Shown piece after piece: positions 33,779-42,741 of a stretch of DNA of 64,000 nt (position 1 is its first letter; each line of letters begins with the position of its first letter). The position numbers were made by a program, and so were the translations under genes. Origin of the DNA: Marinobacter sp. (GTDB lineage Bacteria; Pseudomonadota; Gammaproteobacteria; Pseudomonadales; Oleiphilaceae); assembly GCA_022565395.1 (NCBI GenBank), contig JAIUMV010000003.1, positions 1 through 64,000 of the forward strand, read 5' to 3'. The notes beneath the pieces are model-generated. The model ran no database searches. It saw only the letters and a program-made list of their open reading frames with translations, and was not told the DNA's origin.

Positions 33779-34871
33779 GTTGGCTTTCTGGTTCGTTGTG
33801 TAAGGGGTAACGCCCTACCCAGTTACCCGTCAAGGTACCGATATAGAGGTGACCGTCATACTCCTCAACCGAAGAGGCCGCGAAGATGCGCTCGCTGGCG
33901 GGGTCTTGCAGGTTGGCGATCACAGTGCCGTTGGTATCCAGCGCCAGTATAAACCCGAACCGGGGCGGCTCTGGCACCATGGATTCGGGAATTCTGGCCA
34001 GCAGTGTTTTTGCCCAGGGGTAGGGGTGCAGGCGATCCAGCAGGTCGCTGCGTGGCGCCACCAGGGTTAGCCAATAGCCCCCGCGTGGACTGCGGGAGAT
34101 GCCATCGGGAAACCCCGGCAGGTTGTCGGCGAAGGTTTCAAGCTGGCCGACGCGTTCTCCCTGAAGCCAAAACCGCTGTACCCGGTAGCGAAAGGTCTCG
34201 TTGAACAGCAGGTAGTCATTGTCGGCGGACAGGGTGATGCCATTGGGGAAGTACAGCTGGTCGGCAATCACCTCGGCCCGGTTGGCGCCGGGGTGATAGG
34301 CAATAAGGCGGCCCCAGGGCCGGGCTTCCAGGCTTTCCATGACCCCGCTATTGAGGTCTGACCGGGTGCTGGACTCCGTCAGGTAAATGGTGCCGTCCTT
34401 TGCGATGGCTACATCGTTGGCGAAGCTCAGGGGGATGCCGTCAACCTCTGTCACCAGCGGCTCAATGTCCCCGTCCAGGGATACCCGCAGCAAACCACCG
34501 GGCAGATCCGCCACGATCAGGTAACCCTCGCTGTCAAAGGCCATGCCCAAGGGCCGCCCCCCGGTGTTGGCAATCACCTCCACTGCCGCCAGCGCTCCAG
34601 ACGCCGTTATGCGCACAATATCACCGGCGTCAGTACCACCGTATACGGCGCCATCGGGCCCGACAGTGATACCCTCGGGGCCCGAAACCTGGCCTTCCGC
34701 CAGGCGGGTGGCGGCCAGCAGGGCGTCATTGTGATGGTAAACGCCGTCCAGTGCCGGTGCAGGGGTTGGACGATAGGCAACGGGATCAATGGGGCTGGGC
34801 AGTAATAGGCCAGCCAACAGGATGATCGCAATGAACGCGGCGAGGCACAGCAGGGTAAGGCGGGTGGTCAT
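33768..34871 (-). CDS. SMP-30/strictosidine-synthase-like beta-propeller protein
   Basis: A 367-residue protein with an N-terminal membrane anchor or uncleaved signal (about residues 5-27). A six-bladed propeller follows: EGITVGPDGAVYGGTDAGDI, LGMAFDSEGYLIVAD, LSFANDVAIAKDGTIYLTES, FPNGITLSADNDYLLFNE and FPDGISRSPRGGYWLTL. These are the paired N/D/E metal ligands of the SMP-30/strictosidine synthase fold. Enzymatic lactonase or hydrolase activity is likely; the substrate is unknown. Overlaps the next small gene by 11 bases. Confidence 0.86.
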   Translation of the reverse strand: MTTRLTLLCLAAFIAIILLAGLLLPSPIDPVAYRPTPAPALDGVYHHNDALLAATRLAEGQVSGPEGITVGPDGAVYGGTDAGDIVRITASGALAAVEVIANTGGRPLGMAFDSEGYLIVADLPGGLLRVSLDGDIEPLVTEVDGIPLSFANDVAIAKDGTIYLTESSTRSDLNSGVMESLEARPWGRLIAYHPGANRAEVIADQLYFPNGITLSADNDYLLFNETFRYRVQRFWLQGERVGQLETFADNLPGFPDGISRSPRGGYWLTLVAPRSDLLDRLHPYPWAKTLLARIPESMVPEPPRFGFILALDTNGTVIANLQDPASERIFAASSVEEYDGHLYIGTLTGNWVGRYPLHNEPESQHAP

Positions 34872-35021
34872 GGTATTAATGTCCTTTTAATGGGCCGCAG
34901 GCGATGCCATGGGCAGTCACCCTGTGGGCTTCCAAACCCCTTCGTTGGGGTGTCCGAGGCGATTCAGAGGTAGACTGAGGCTTCTGTCGGAGTAATGAGC
35001 ATAGCGGAAGGAGACCGTTTT

Positions 35022-35414
35022 TTGAAAACACTGCTTGCCTGGCTGGCCGCGTCCGCGAGTTTGACGCCTACCGCCATGGTGTTTTGGCTGCTGGCGGCAT
35101 TTATTGACGGGGCGTCGTTTGTGCTCGTGGATGAAGTCGCCGCGGGCTTTGTGTTTGGTCTTCTCACCTCGTTGTATGGCAGCGTTATAGTTGCGCTCTA
35201 CGGTGTGCCGGTATTTGCGTTCATGCGCGCGTTGGGTTGGGCGAATTTTGGTACGGCTATGCTGGCAGCACTGGTGCCCTGGTTAGCTCTGGGCGTGATG
35301 CTTTGGGGCGCTGAATCGCTGGCTTTGCTGAGTTTTCCGCTGTTGTGCTCGTGGGTCGCCGCAGTGGTGTTTTGGGCCGTAGCAAAACCGGTGGGTGAGC
35401 TGACGCCGGATTGA
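35022..35414 (+). CDS. multi-span membrane protein of unknown function
   Basis: A 130-residue polytopic protein with hydrophobic segments at about residues 3-27, 33-62, 66-92 and 96-122. I place the start at TTG 35022 because AAGGAG (35008-35013) is eight bases upstream; an ATG at 34995 has GGAG only two bases away. No family motif. It is convergent with the aldehyde dehydrogenase gene through a bidirectional hairpin. Confidence 0.68.
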   Translation: MKTLLAWLAASASLTPTAMVFWLLAAFIDGASFVLVDEVAAGFVFGLLTSLYGSVIVALYGVPVFAFMRALGWANFGTAMLAALVPWLALGVMLWGAESLALLSFPLLCSWVAAVVFWAVAKPVGELTPD

Positions 35415-35444
35415 CAAAGCCGCAGCATCCCGCTGCAGCTTTGT
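35414..35444. terminator. bidirectional hairpin between convergent genes
   Basis: ACAAAGCCGCAGC and GCTGCAGCTTTGT pair over 13 positions with a single G:U, loop of five bases, between the membrane-protein gene and the aldehyde dehydrogenase gene. Confidence 0.72.
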
Positions 35445-35468
35445 GGTTTAAGGCTTAGACGCGGCGGG

Positions 35469-36989
35469 TCAGAAGAAACCCAGCGGGCTGGTACTGTAGC
35501 TGACCAGCAGGTTCTTTGTTTGCTGGTAGTGCTCCAGCGCCTTCTTGTGGGTTTCCCGGCCGATACCGGATTTTTTGTAGCCACCGAAGGCCGCATGGGC
35601 AGGGTAGGCGTGGTAGCAATTGGTCCATACCCGGCCCGCCTGGATGTTGCGACCCATGCGATAGGCCAGGTTCATATCCCGTGTCCAGACGCCCGCACCG
35701 AGGCCAAATTCCGTATCATTGGCGATGGCTAACGCCTCGGCTTCATCCTTGAAGGTGGTCACGCTGATGACCGGCCCAAAGATCTCCTCCTGAAAAATGC
35801 GCATGTTGTTTTTGCCAAACAGCATGGTGGGCTGGATGTAGTAGCCGCTAGCCAGGTCACCACTGAGTGCTTCCGCGCCACCGCCTAGCAGTACCTGGGC
35901 GCCTTCGGTTTTGCCCACGCTGATGTAGTTCATGATGCGCTCGTACTGCTCCTCGGATGCCTGGGCGCCGACCTGTGTTTCTGTATCCAGAGGGTTGCCC
36001 CGGCGGATGCTTTTGGCGCGTTCCACCACCATGGCAATCAGGTCGTTGTAGATGCTCTCCTGAATCAACGCACGGGATGGGCAGGTACAGACTTCACCCT
36101 GATTGAAAAAGGCCAGGGTCATGCCTTCCACGCATTTGCTGAGGTAGTCATCTTCGTGTTTGAGCACATCCTCGAAGTAGATGTTGGGTGACTTGCCGCC
36201 CAGCTCTACGGTGCTGGGAATCAACAGGTCCGCGGCGCATTTGAGGATGTGCTGACCCACAGGTGTGGAGCCGGTGAAGGCGATTTTGGCAATGCGCTTA
36301 CTGGTGGCCAGGGCCTGGCCGGCCTCTTCACCGATGCCGTTGACGATGTTGAGGACACCGGGGGGCAGCAGGTCGCCGATCAGCTCCATCAGCACCAGAA
36401 TCGAGGCAGGGGTCTGCTCTGCTGGCTTTAACACCACACAGTTGCCGCCGGCCAGGGCTGGCCCCAGTTTCCAGGCTGCCATCAGCAGGGGGAAGTTCCA
36501 GGGAATGATCTGTCCCACCACGCCCAGCGGCTCGTGGATGTGATAAGCAACGGTGTTCTCGTCGATCTCTGCCATGGTGCCTTCCTGGGCGCGCAGGCAG
36601 CCAGCGAAATAGCGGAAGTGGTCAATCGCCAGGGGAATATCTGCCGCCAGGGTTTCCCGCACGGCTTTGCCGTTGTCCCAGGTTTCTGCCACCGCCAGCA
36701 TGTCCAGGTTCTGCTCCATGCGATCTGCAATGCGTAGCAGGATATTGCCGCGCTCCGTGGCTGAGGTTTTGCCCCAGGCGGGTGCTGCCCGGTGGGCGGC
36801 ATCCAGGGCGAGTTCAATGTCGGCGGCGTCAGAGCGCGGTACCTGGCAGAACACCTGGCCGTTGACCGGGCTGATGTTGTCGAGATAGCGGCCATTGACG
36901 GGTTTGACCCATTCGCCGCCAATGTAGTTCTGGTACTGGTTTTTGAAGGTTATGACTGAGCCTGGCTGGCCCGGGTTGGCATAGATCAT
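35469..36989 (-). CDS. exaC: NAD-dependent aldehyde dehydrogenase, ExaC/AldB type
   Basis: A 506-residue ALDH. The nucleotide-binding GxTxxG is [12 protein letters not shown], the general base is Glu262 (TVELGGKSP) and the catalytic Cys301 sits in [13 protein letters not shown]; Asn in IIPWNFP completes the site. The sequence with CTCPSR and [12 protein letters not shown] is characteristic of the acetaldehyde dehydrogenase AldB/ExaC group, which oxidises acetaldehyde and longer aldehydes in alcohol and alkane growth. It is divergent from an AraC regulator about 180 bases away. Gene symbol is based on close motif match. Confidence 0.93.
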   Translation of the reverse strand: MIYANPGQPGSVITFKNQYQNYIGGEWVKPVNGRYLDNISPVNGQVFCQVPRSDAADIELALDAAHRAAPAWGKTSATERGNILLRIADRMEQNLDMLAVAETWDNGKAVRETLAADIPLAIDHFRYFAGCLRAQEGTMAEIDENTVAYHIHEPLGVVGQIIPWNFPLLMAAWKLGPALAGGNCVVLKPAEQTPASILVLMELIGDLLPPGVLNIVNGIGEEAGQALATSKRIAKIAFTGSTPVGQHILKCAADLLIPSTVELGGKSPNIYFEDVLKHEDDYLSKCVEGMTLAFFNQGEVCTCPSRALIQESIYNDLIAMVVERAKSIRRGNPLDTETQVGAQASEEQYERIMNYISVGKTEGAQVLLGGGAEALSGDLASGYYIQPTMLFGKNNMRIFQEEIFGPVISVTTFKDEAEALAIANDTEFGLGAGVWTRDMNLAYRMGRNIQAGRVWTNCYHAYPAHAAFGGYKKSGIGRETHKKALEHYQQTKNLLVSYSTSPLGFF

Positions 36990-37167
36990 GGCTGTACTCC
37001 TTATTGTTGTATCGGACCCGGCCGGTCATGGTGAGGTGTCTCCCAAGGTCGGGTTGTGCCATTTCAGCCTATGTGCTTTGATGAAGATCTGCTTGCCTGT
37101 GCGTCTGGATGACTTTACCCAGCGTCCAATAACAATAATGAGCGCATCAAGCCGTTTGGAGGTTGCC

Positions 37168-38118
37168 ATGTCCCATAATGCGTTGGTGAGTCGCGCGGCG
37201 TTCAATCGCCGCCACGTAATGCGCGGCTCCGGCCCGGCCCACTTGGTGGAAAACCGCACCATTTACGAGAGTCATGGGGCTGAGTTGTCTATCTATGACA
37301 CCTTCACGGAGGCACGGAATGTTCGGCTTGATGCGGAGGAGATTCTTTACTGCGGCATGATCACGGGCAAGAAAGTGTTGCATGGCAAGCATCACTTCAA
37401 CGCTGTTTTCCTGCCCCATGAATCCTTTGTGATGGCGCCCGGCGAAAGCGTCGCCATTGATTTTCCCGACGCCACGCCGGAAAATCCCACCAGTTGCCTG
37501 GCGCTCGGTATAAGCCGTGAACGGCTACGCCAGGTATGTGACCAGCTGAACCGCAAGCACCCTTTACCCCGTGAGCTGGGTGAGTGGCGGCCAGATCATG
37601 ACCAGCTGCTGCATCTTTACCATACCGAGGCAACCCAGCAACTGCTGGTGCGTATTGTGGACAGCTTTCTGGGGGCGGACACTGAACGAGACCTGGTGCT
37701 TGACCTGGGTATTACCGAGTTGTTGGCTCGTATGCTGCGCCAACAGGGCCGCAGCTTCCTGTTGAACTGTGCCCGCCAGGATGCAACCCTCAATGGCCTG
37801 ACTGAGGTGGTGCGTTTTATTGATGATCACCTTGCTGACGCTCTGGATATTGATGAACTCTGTCGAATGGCTTGCATGTCCCGTAGCAAGTTCTATGAGC
37901 AGTTCCGGCATGCCATAGGCACAGGCCCGATGGCCTATATCCAGCAGCGCCGTCTGGAGCGGGCCCGGGAGTTGATTGCCGGCGGCGCCAGTGTCACTCA
38001 GGCTTGTTTCGAGGCGGGGTATACCAGCCTCAGTCACTTTTCCCGCCGATTCCAGCAGCAATACGGCCTTGCGCCCAGAGAGTATGCCTCGCAGCAAAAA
38101 GCCGATCGCCAGGTGTAA
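37168..38118 (+). CDS. AraC family regulator, probable activator of the aldehyde dehydrogenase
   Basis: A 316-residue AraC regulator. ATG 37168 follows GGAGG; upstream in-frame starts lack this. The N-terminal domain (about 1-200) resembles the AraC-N domain of alcohol/aldehyde-responsive regulators. The C-terminal HTH pair includes IDELCRMACMSRSKFYEQFR and GASVTQACFEAGYTSLSHFSRRFQQQYG. Divergent orientation relative to exaC makes it the likely regulator of aldehyde oxidation. Confidence 0.92.
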   Translation: MSHNALVSRAAFNRRHVMRGSGPAHLVENRTIYESHGAELSIYDTFTEARNVRLDAEEILYCGMITGKKVLHGKHHFNAVFLPHESFVMAPGESVAIDFPDATPENPTSCLALGISRERLRQVCDQLNRKHPLPRELGEWRPDHDQLLHLYHTEATQQLLVRIVDSFLGADTERDLVLDLGITELLARMLRQQGRSFLLNCARQDATLNGLTEVVRFIDDHLADALDIDELCRMACMSRSKFYEQFRHAIGTGPMAYIQQRRLERARELIAGGASVTQACFEAGYTSLSHFSRRFQQQYGLAPREYASQQKADRQV

Positions 38119-38125
38119 GGCCCCT

Positions 38126-38140
38126 ATAGGTAAAACCTAT
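38126..38140. promoter_or_regulatory. OxyR-type site upstream of ahpC
   Basis: ATAGGTAAAACCTAT is a perfect inverted repeat (ATAGG-N5-CCTAT) and agrees at every defined position of the OxyR element ATAG-N-T-N3-A-N-CTAT. It lies 23 bases upstream of the -35 box of ahpC. A canonical second element seven bases away is not evident. Confidence 0.65.
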
Positions 38141-38163
38141 TCACGGATTGGGGATAATCAATT

Positions 38164-38191
38164 TTGACATTCTCTGTGATGTCGCTATCTT
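38164..38191 (+). promoter_or_regulatory. predicted sigma-70 promoter of ahpC
   Basis: TTGACA (38164-38169), 16 bases, then TATCTT (38186-38191). The -35 is perfect and the -10 matches four of six. It lies 47 bases before the start codon, just downstream of the OxyR-type palindrome. Confidence 0.6.
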
Positions 38192-38237
38192 AGTCCCACG
38201 TTTTCGACACACAACCCACGCAACAGGAGTGTAATCC

Positions 38238-38801
38238 ATGGGCATTGTTAACTCTGAAATCAAACCGTTCAAAGCCACCGCCTTCAAGCAGGGCGAGTTT
38301 GTTGAAATCACTGAAGCCAACGTAAAAGGCAAGTGGGCCGTCTTCTTCTTTTACCCCGCTGACTTCACCTTCGTATGCCCCACCGAGCTGGGCGACGTAG
38401 CGGACAAGTATGAAGAGCTGCAGAAGCTGGGTGTGGAAGTATTCTCCGTATCCACTGATACCCACTTTACCCACAAAGCGTGGCACGACACGTCCGAAAC
38501 TATCGGCAAGATCAACTACTACATGGTAGGCGACCAGACCGGCACCATCACCAACAACTTCGGTGTTATGCGTGAAGGCCAGGGCCTGGCAGACCGCGCT
38601 ACCTTCCTGATCGATCCCGATGGCATCATTCAGGCGGTAGAAATCACTGCTGAAGGTATCGGCCGTGACGCTGACGACCTGATGCGCAAGGTTAAAGCCG
38701 CTCAGTACGTTCGCAACAACCCAGGCCAGGTTTGCCCGGCCAAGTGGAAAGAAGGCGAGCAGACACTGGCTCCGTCTCTGGACCTGGTTGGCAAGATCTA
38801 A
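38238..38801 (+). CDS. ahpC: alkyl hydroperoxide reductase subunit C (peroxiredoxin)
   Basis: A 187-residue 2-Cys peroxiredoxin. The peroxidatic Cys is in FVCPTELGD and the resolving Cys in [11 protein letters not shown]. Trx fold elements [12 protein letters not shown] and NNFGVM match enterobacterial AhpC closely. It reduces H2O2 and organic hydroperoxides, with AhpF as reductant. CAGGAG precedes the ATG. It has its own promoter and a strong terminator, so it is uncoupled from ahpF in part. Regulation by OxyR is suggested by the upstream palindrome. Confidence 0.97.
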   Translation: MGIVNSEIKPFKATAFKQGEFVEITEANVKGKWAVFFFYPADFTFVCPTELGDVADKYEELQKLGVEVFSVSTDTHFTHKAWHDTSETIGKINYYMVGDQTGTITNNFGVMREGQGLADRATFLIDPDGIIQAVEITAEGIGRDADDLMRKVKAAQYVRNNPGQVCPAKWKEGEQTLAPSLDLVGKI

Positions 38802-38826
38802 GCAGCCTTCTGGCACGCTTGAAAAA

Positions 38827-38853
38827 AGCCCGCACCGTGTGCGGGCTTTTTTT
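38827..38853 (+). terminator. ahpC terminator
   Basis: AGCCCGCAC/GTGCGGGCT stem with a 3-base loop followed by seven T. Classic intrinsic terminator between ahpC and ahpF. Confidence 0.95.
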
Positions 38854-38873
38854 ATGGCTCGCCATGGGGAGTC

Positions 38874-38888
38874 ATAGGAATGTCCTAT
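38874..38888. promoter_or_regulatory. second ATAGG-N5-CCTAT palindrome, upstream of ahpF
   Basis: ATAGGAATGTCCTAT has the same half-sites and the same N5 spacing as the site before ahpC, and extends one more symmetric base on each side. It lies about 135 bases before ahpF. It implies that the same regulator controls ahpF from its own promoter. Confidence 0.6.
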
Positions 38889-39022
38889 GGGTCGTTTAAT
38901 ATCAATTAATTTGAGCCTTGGAGCTCAGGCCCTTATTGTTACCCCATCGCAAAGACCAGTGCCGTGAGTACTGGCTTTAAGTAATTGATAATTTGGAAAG
39001 AAGACACAAGGGGAAATACGCA

Positions 39023-40591
39023 ATGTTGGATGCCAATCTCAAGGACCAGTTGAAAGCCTACCTGCAGAACGTCAAGCAGCCCATTGAGCTGGTTGCTGCG
39101 CTGGATGACAGTGCCAAGTCCAGAGAGCTGCACGAACTGCTGACTGAAATTGCCGGGCTGTCTGAGATGATCGCGCTGCGTGAAGACGAAGCCAACGAGG
39201 TACGTCGCCCGTCTTTTGCCATCAATCGGGTGGGAACCGATATTGGCGTTCGTTTCGCCGGCATCCCCATGGGGCATGAGTTTACCTCGTTGGTGCTGGC
39301 CCTGCTGCAGGTGGGCGGCCATCCCTCCAAGGCGGCTCAGGATGTGATTGAGCAGGTGCAGGCGCTGGATGGTGAGTTCGAGTTTGAGACCTACTTCTCC
39401 CTGTCCTGCCAGAACTGCCCTGACGTGGTGCAGGCCCTGAACCTGATGAGTGTGCTGAACCCCAAGGTCAAGCATACCTCCATTGACGGCGCCCTGTTCC
39501 AGGATGAAGTCGAGAAGCGTGAAGTCATGGCCGTGCCGAGTGTCTACCTGAACGGCGAGCCCTGGGGCAGCGGCCGTATGACAATGGAAGAGATTGTCGC
39601 CAAGCTGGACACCAACGCCAGTGCCCGTGAAGCCGAGAAGATCAACCAGAAGAGCTCCTTTGAGGTGTTGGTCATCGGCGGCGGCCCTGCGGGTGCTGCG
39701 GCAGCGATTTACGCGGCCCGGAAGGGGATCGCCACCGGTATTGCGGCGGAGCGTTTCGGCGGCCAGGTAGCCGATACGATGGGCATCGAGAACCTGATTT
39801 CCGTGCCTTATACCGAAGGGCCCAAGCTGGTGTCTGCGATGGAGCAACATGTCAAAGAATACGACGTGGACATCATGAACTTGCAGCGCGCGGAAAAGCT
39901 GATTCCTGCCGCCAAGCCAGGTCAGCTCCATGAAGTACGACTGGAAAACGGTGCATCCCTGAAGGCGCGCACGGTAATTCTGTCTACGGGTGCCCGCTGG
40001 CGTCAGCTGGGCGTGCCCGGTGAAGCAGAATACCGCAACAAGGGCGTGGCTTACTGCCCACACTGTGACGGCCCCCTGTTCAAGGGCAAGCGGGTCGCGG
40101 TCATCGGCGGCGGTAACTCCGGTGTGGAAGCGGCCATTGACCTGGCGGGTATCGTCAGCCATGTGACGTTGCTTGAGTTCGGTGAGACCATGCGGGCAGA
40201 CGAAGTGCTGCAGCGTAAACTGCGAAGCCTGAGCAATGTCACCATCCTCACCTCAGCCCAGACCACTGAAATTCTGGGTGAAGGCGGTAAGGTAAACGGC
40301 CTGACCTACACCGATCGTGTGTCCGGTGAAAGCCGCAAGGTTGAACTGGAAGGGGTATTCGTCCAGATCGGGCTGGTGCCCAATACCGAATGGCTGAAAG
40401 GTGATATCGAGCTGAGCCAGCACGGCGAAATCATCGTCAACGATCGCAACGAAACCTCCATTCCAGGGGTGTTCGCGGCGGGTGACGCGACGACGGTGCC
40501 GTACAAACAGATCGTCATCTCCATGGGCGAAGGATCGAAAGCCGCGTTGAGCGCCTTCGACTTCCTGATCCGCAACTCTGCGGACGCCTGA
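39023..40591 (+). CDS. ahpF: alkyl hydroperoxide reductase subunit F
   Basis: A 522-residue flavoprotein disulfide reductase. The N-terminal tandem thioredoxin-like domain carries the redox pair SCQNC (about residues 129-132). The FAD site begins [21 protein letters not shown] and the second redox pair is in YCPHCDGP. The NAD(P)H-binding fold is [19 protein letters not shown] and the C-terminal FAD loop is [16 protein letters not shown]. It transfers electrons from NADH to AhpC. ATG 39023 follows AAGGGGAA. A terminator and palindrome separate it from ahpC, so it is likely transcribed independently as well. Confidence 0.97.
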   Translation: MLDANLKDQLKAYLQNVKQPIELVAALDDSAKSRELHELLTEIAGLSEMIALREDEANEVRRPSFAINRVGTDIGVRFAGIPMGHEFTSLVLALLQVGGHPSKAAQDVIEQVQALDGEFEFETYFSLSCQNCPDVVQALNLMSVLNPKVKHTSIDGALFQDEVEKREVMAVPSVYLNGEPWGSGRMTMEEIVAKLDTNASAREAEKINQKSSFEVLVIGGGPAGAAAAIYAARKGIATGIAAERFGGQVADTMGIENLISVPYTEGPKLVSAMEQHVKEYDVDIMNLQRAEKLIPAAKPGQLHEVRLENGASLKARTVILSTGARWRQLGVPGEAEYRNKGVAYCPHCDGPLFKGKRVAVIGGGNSGVEAAIDLAGIVSHVTLLEFGETMRADEVLQRKLRSLSNVTILTSAQTTEILGEGGKVNGLTYTDRVSGESRKVELEGVFVQIGLVPNTEWLKGDIELSQHGEIIVNDRNETSIPGVFAAGDATTVPYKQIVISMGEGSKAALSAFDFLIRNSADA

Positions 40592-40604
40592 TAGCCCGAC
40601 GAAC

Positions 40605-40632
40605 CGGCGCAGCGACCCTGCGCCGTTTTTTT
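40605..40632 (+). terminator. ahpF terminator
   Basis: CGGCGCAG/CTGCGCCG stem with a 5-base loop followed by seven T. Strong intrinsic terminator. Confidence 0.93.
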
Positions 40633-40640
40633 ATAAACCC

Positions 40641-40737
40641 TTCTCCCCTCAAGGGAGAGGGGGCCGCACTGTGCCACTTGGCAGAATGGTGCGCCATGTT
40701 GGAATGTAAAGCCCCTCTCCCTTGAGAGGGGAGAGGG
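40641..40737. repeat. MITE-like long inverted repeat
   Basis: Left arm 40641-40662 (CTCCCCTCAAGGGAGAGGGG core) is nearly the exact complement of right arm 40712-40737 (CCCCTCTCCCTTGAGAGGGG core). The interior also pairs: GCACTGTGCCA against TGGCAGAATGGTGC. The whole 97 bases can fold into one hairpin. It contains no gene, and this kind of element is usually dispersed in multiple copies. Confidence 0.8.
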
Positions 40738-40861
40738 GTGAGGGTGGCTGGCGCGCCCCGCAGGGGGCATCCTTTTGATCATTGTGTAGGACCGCTTCGA
40801 TTGGTCATTGGCGCCCTGGGCCTTTAATATGTTGCCAGCACAACTGCTGGAGATCCCGGTT

Positions 40862-41527
40862 ATGCGCTTCGATTCCATCTATGAACGAGCCGCAGCCCGT
40901 AAGGGCGGCGAGCAGGCATTACAGGCGCTTCTGCCCGTGGTACCGGACTCCCGTTTCCTGCGGGAGCGCGGGGATGATCGCTATCTGGCTGAGATGACCC
41001 GCTGTATCTTTCGGGCGGGTTTTGTCTGGCGGGTGATCGACAACAAGTGGCCCGACTTCGAGGCGGCCTTCGAGGGCTTTGTGCCTGCCTATTGGCAGCA
41101 GGTGCCACCCGATGTGCTGGAGACGCTGGGACGCGACACTCGCGTGGTGCGTAACATGCAGAAAATCTGTACGGTGCCGGATAATGCCCGCATGATTGTG
41201 GATGCGTCACGGGATTCCGGCGGCTTCGGTCACTTTCTGGCGGATTGGCCTTCCGATGATCAGGCGGGCCTGTTGTTATGGCTGAAACGTCATGGCGCCC
41301 GGCTTGGGGGTAACACCGCCCAGTACTTCCTGCGTATGGTGGGTTGGGATGGCTATATCCTTTCCAACGATGTGATGGCGGCCCTGCGCCGGGATAAGCT
41401 GCTGGACGCAACGCCAGGCAGCAAGAAGGCCTTGCACCAGGTCCAGCAGGCCTTCAATCAGTGGCACCAGGACACCGGGATGCCCTATACCCATCTTTCC
41501 CGCATTGTCGCCTGCTCTATCGACTAG
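40862..41527 (+). CDS. DNA-3-methyladenine glycosylase I family protein
   Basis: A 221-residue protein of the HhH-GPD/Tag family. The N-terminal part shows MTRCIFRAGFVWRVIDNKWP, a Tag hallmark, and the region QYFLRMVGWDGYILSNDVMA holds the conserved segment near the catalytic site. A base-excision role removing 3-methyladenine is expected, although the zinc ligands of Tag are not obvious. ATG 40862 follows GGAG. It is monocistronic and follows the repeat. Confidence 0.83.
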   Translation: MRFDSIYERAAARKGGEQALQALLPVVPDSRFLRERGDDRYLAEMTRCIFRAGFVWRVIDNKWPDFEAAFEGFVPAYWQQVPPDVLETLGRDTRVVRNMQKICTVPDNARMIVDASRDSGGFGHFLADWPSDDQAGLLLWLKRHGARLGGNTAQYFLRMVGWDGYILSNDVMAALRRDKLLDATPGSKKALHQVQQAFNQWHQDTGMPYTHLSRIVACSID

Positions 41528-41570
41528 CTGTGAACGGCAATGTCGCGGCGAGGGCCTGCCCACTGCGGTG

Positions 41571-42668
41571 TCAGCGCTGCCGGGGCAGGTTGGCCCGCAT
41601 GATGCCGCCACCATAAAGTCCCAGGTAAACCGCCGTACCCCGACCCTGAGGCACGGCCAGCACGCTGCGAACGCCGCCAAACAAGGTGTCGTCCGGGTGC
41701 TCAAACTTCAGCCAGGTGGCGCCGCCATCACGGGACACTTCCAGAATCAGCGGTTGCGGGGTGTCAAAGTTCTTGTCCCACCCTGCGGTATAAAGCACAT
41801 CAGGCAGCTGAGGGTCGGCTGCCAACTGGAAGTAAAACCGATAACCCACATCCCCCAGCAGGTTGGTCCAGGTGGCGCCGTCATCAAGGGTTTCCACAAT
41901 GCCGCCTTCGCCGGACGCCAGTATCCGGTTCGGATTGCGCTCATCAAACAGCAGGTCGTAGATGACGGCAGGTGCGGGTAATACCTCAGGGAACAGCTCA
42001 GCATCATCTTTAACCGGGTCATACCGCCGCAGCACCATCTGCTCAATGGCATTCTGCCCGCCGTACCAGACATGGCCGGTGCCCGGGTGCACCTTCAGGG
42101 CGGACATGGGCTGGCTCACCGCGTCCCAGTGGCCATGGGCCAGTTGCCAGGTGCGACCGAGGTCAACCGAGTAGGCCAGGGATTCCAGGCCGGTCGCCCA
42201 CAGGGTGCCGTTGCCCGGGGAGTCATCATGGTAAAGGGCGTGGATGGTCTCCCGCTGTTCGCCACCAAAGTCATGGCTGACTTCCTGCCAGTTACTGCCC
42301 CCATTGAGGGTTTCCATCAAACGCGGCACGGCCAGGGCGGGGTCCTTGCTGCCGGAGCGGTCGAGGATGGAAGCCAGGTAGTGGTTGTCGTCCAGTGCAA
42401 CAAAGGCGAGCAGGGGGTGGTCTGCCAGCCCCATGGGGGTCCAGTGGCGTTGCAGCAGGGACTTGGCGAACAGCCCGGCATCGGTGGTTGCGATCAGGGT
42501 ATCGGATACCTGATACAGGCCGAACACGGTGCGGCCGTCCAGCCCTTCATGACTGAAGCGTGGCGTCAGGTCGGGCGGGGGAATCCTGCTATCACTTTCG
42601 GTACAGGCGGCCAGGGCAAGCATGATCAGCCCGACGAGCAGTAACGGAAGGGTGGGGAAGCGCTGCAT
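41571..42668 (-). CDS. BNR-repeat lipoprotein (sialidase/Vps10-like propeller)
   Basis: A 365-residue lipoprotein. ATG 42668 follows GAGAG and gives a signal peptide with lipobox ALAAC (Cys about 22). BNR-type Asp-box repeats recur: ETLNGGSNWQEV, YSVDLGRTWQLA, ETLDDGATWTNL and VSRDGGATWLKF, each a blade of a beta-propeller. No catalytic residues of sialidases are identifiable, so a binding or scaffolding role at the outer membrane is as likely as glycosidase activity. Confidence 0.83.
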   Translation of the reverse strand: MQRFPTLPLLLVGLIMLALAACTESDSRIPPPDLTPRFSHEGLDGRTVFGLYQVSDTLIATTDAGLFAKSLLQRHWTPMGLADHPLLAFVALDDNHYLASILDRSGSKDPALAVPRLMETLNGGSNWQEVSHDFGGEQRETIHALYHDDSPGNGTLWATGLESLAYSVDLGRTWQLAHGHWDAVSQPMSALKVHPGTGHVWYGGQNAIEQMVLRRYDPVKDDAELFPEVLPAPAVIYDLLFDERNPNRILASGEGGIVETLDDGATWTNLLGDVGYRFYFQLAADPQLPDVLYTAGWDKNFDTPQPLILEVSRDGGATWLKFEHPDDTLFGGVRSVLAVPQGRGTAVYLGLYGGGIMRANLPRQR

Positions 42669-42741
42669 AGTTCTCTCATCCTGAGTGGTTCGTGGTGAAA
42701 ACACTGGCTCCGGTACAGCGTCACTCCCAAGTCAGCGGGGC

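Noticed and set aside
38126-38162. complete tetrameric OxyR site before ahpC
   Set aside because: Only one good ATAG..CTAT element is present; the next 15 bases after a seven-base spacer do not match.
38939-40162. 407-residue open frame on the minus strand
   Set aside because: It is fully antisense to ahpF, whose protein is unmistakable, and has no ribosome binding site or recognisable domain.
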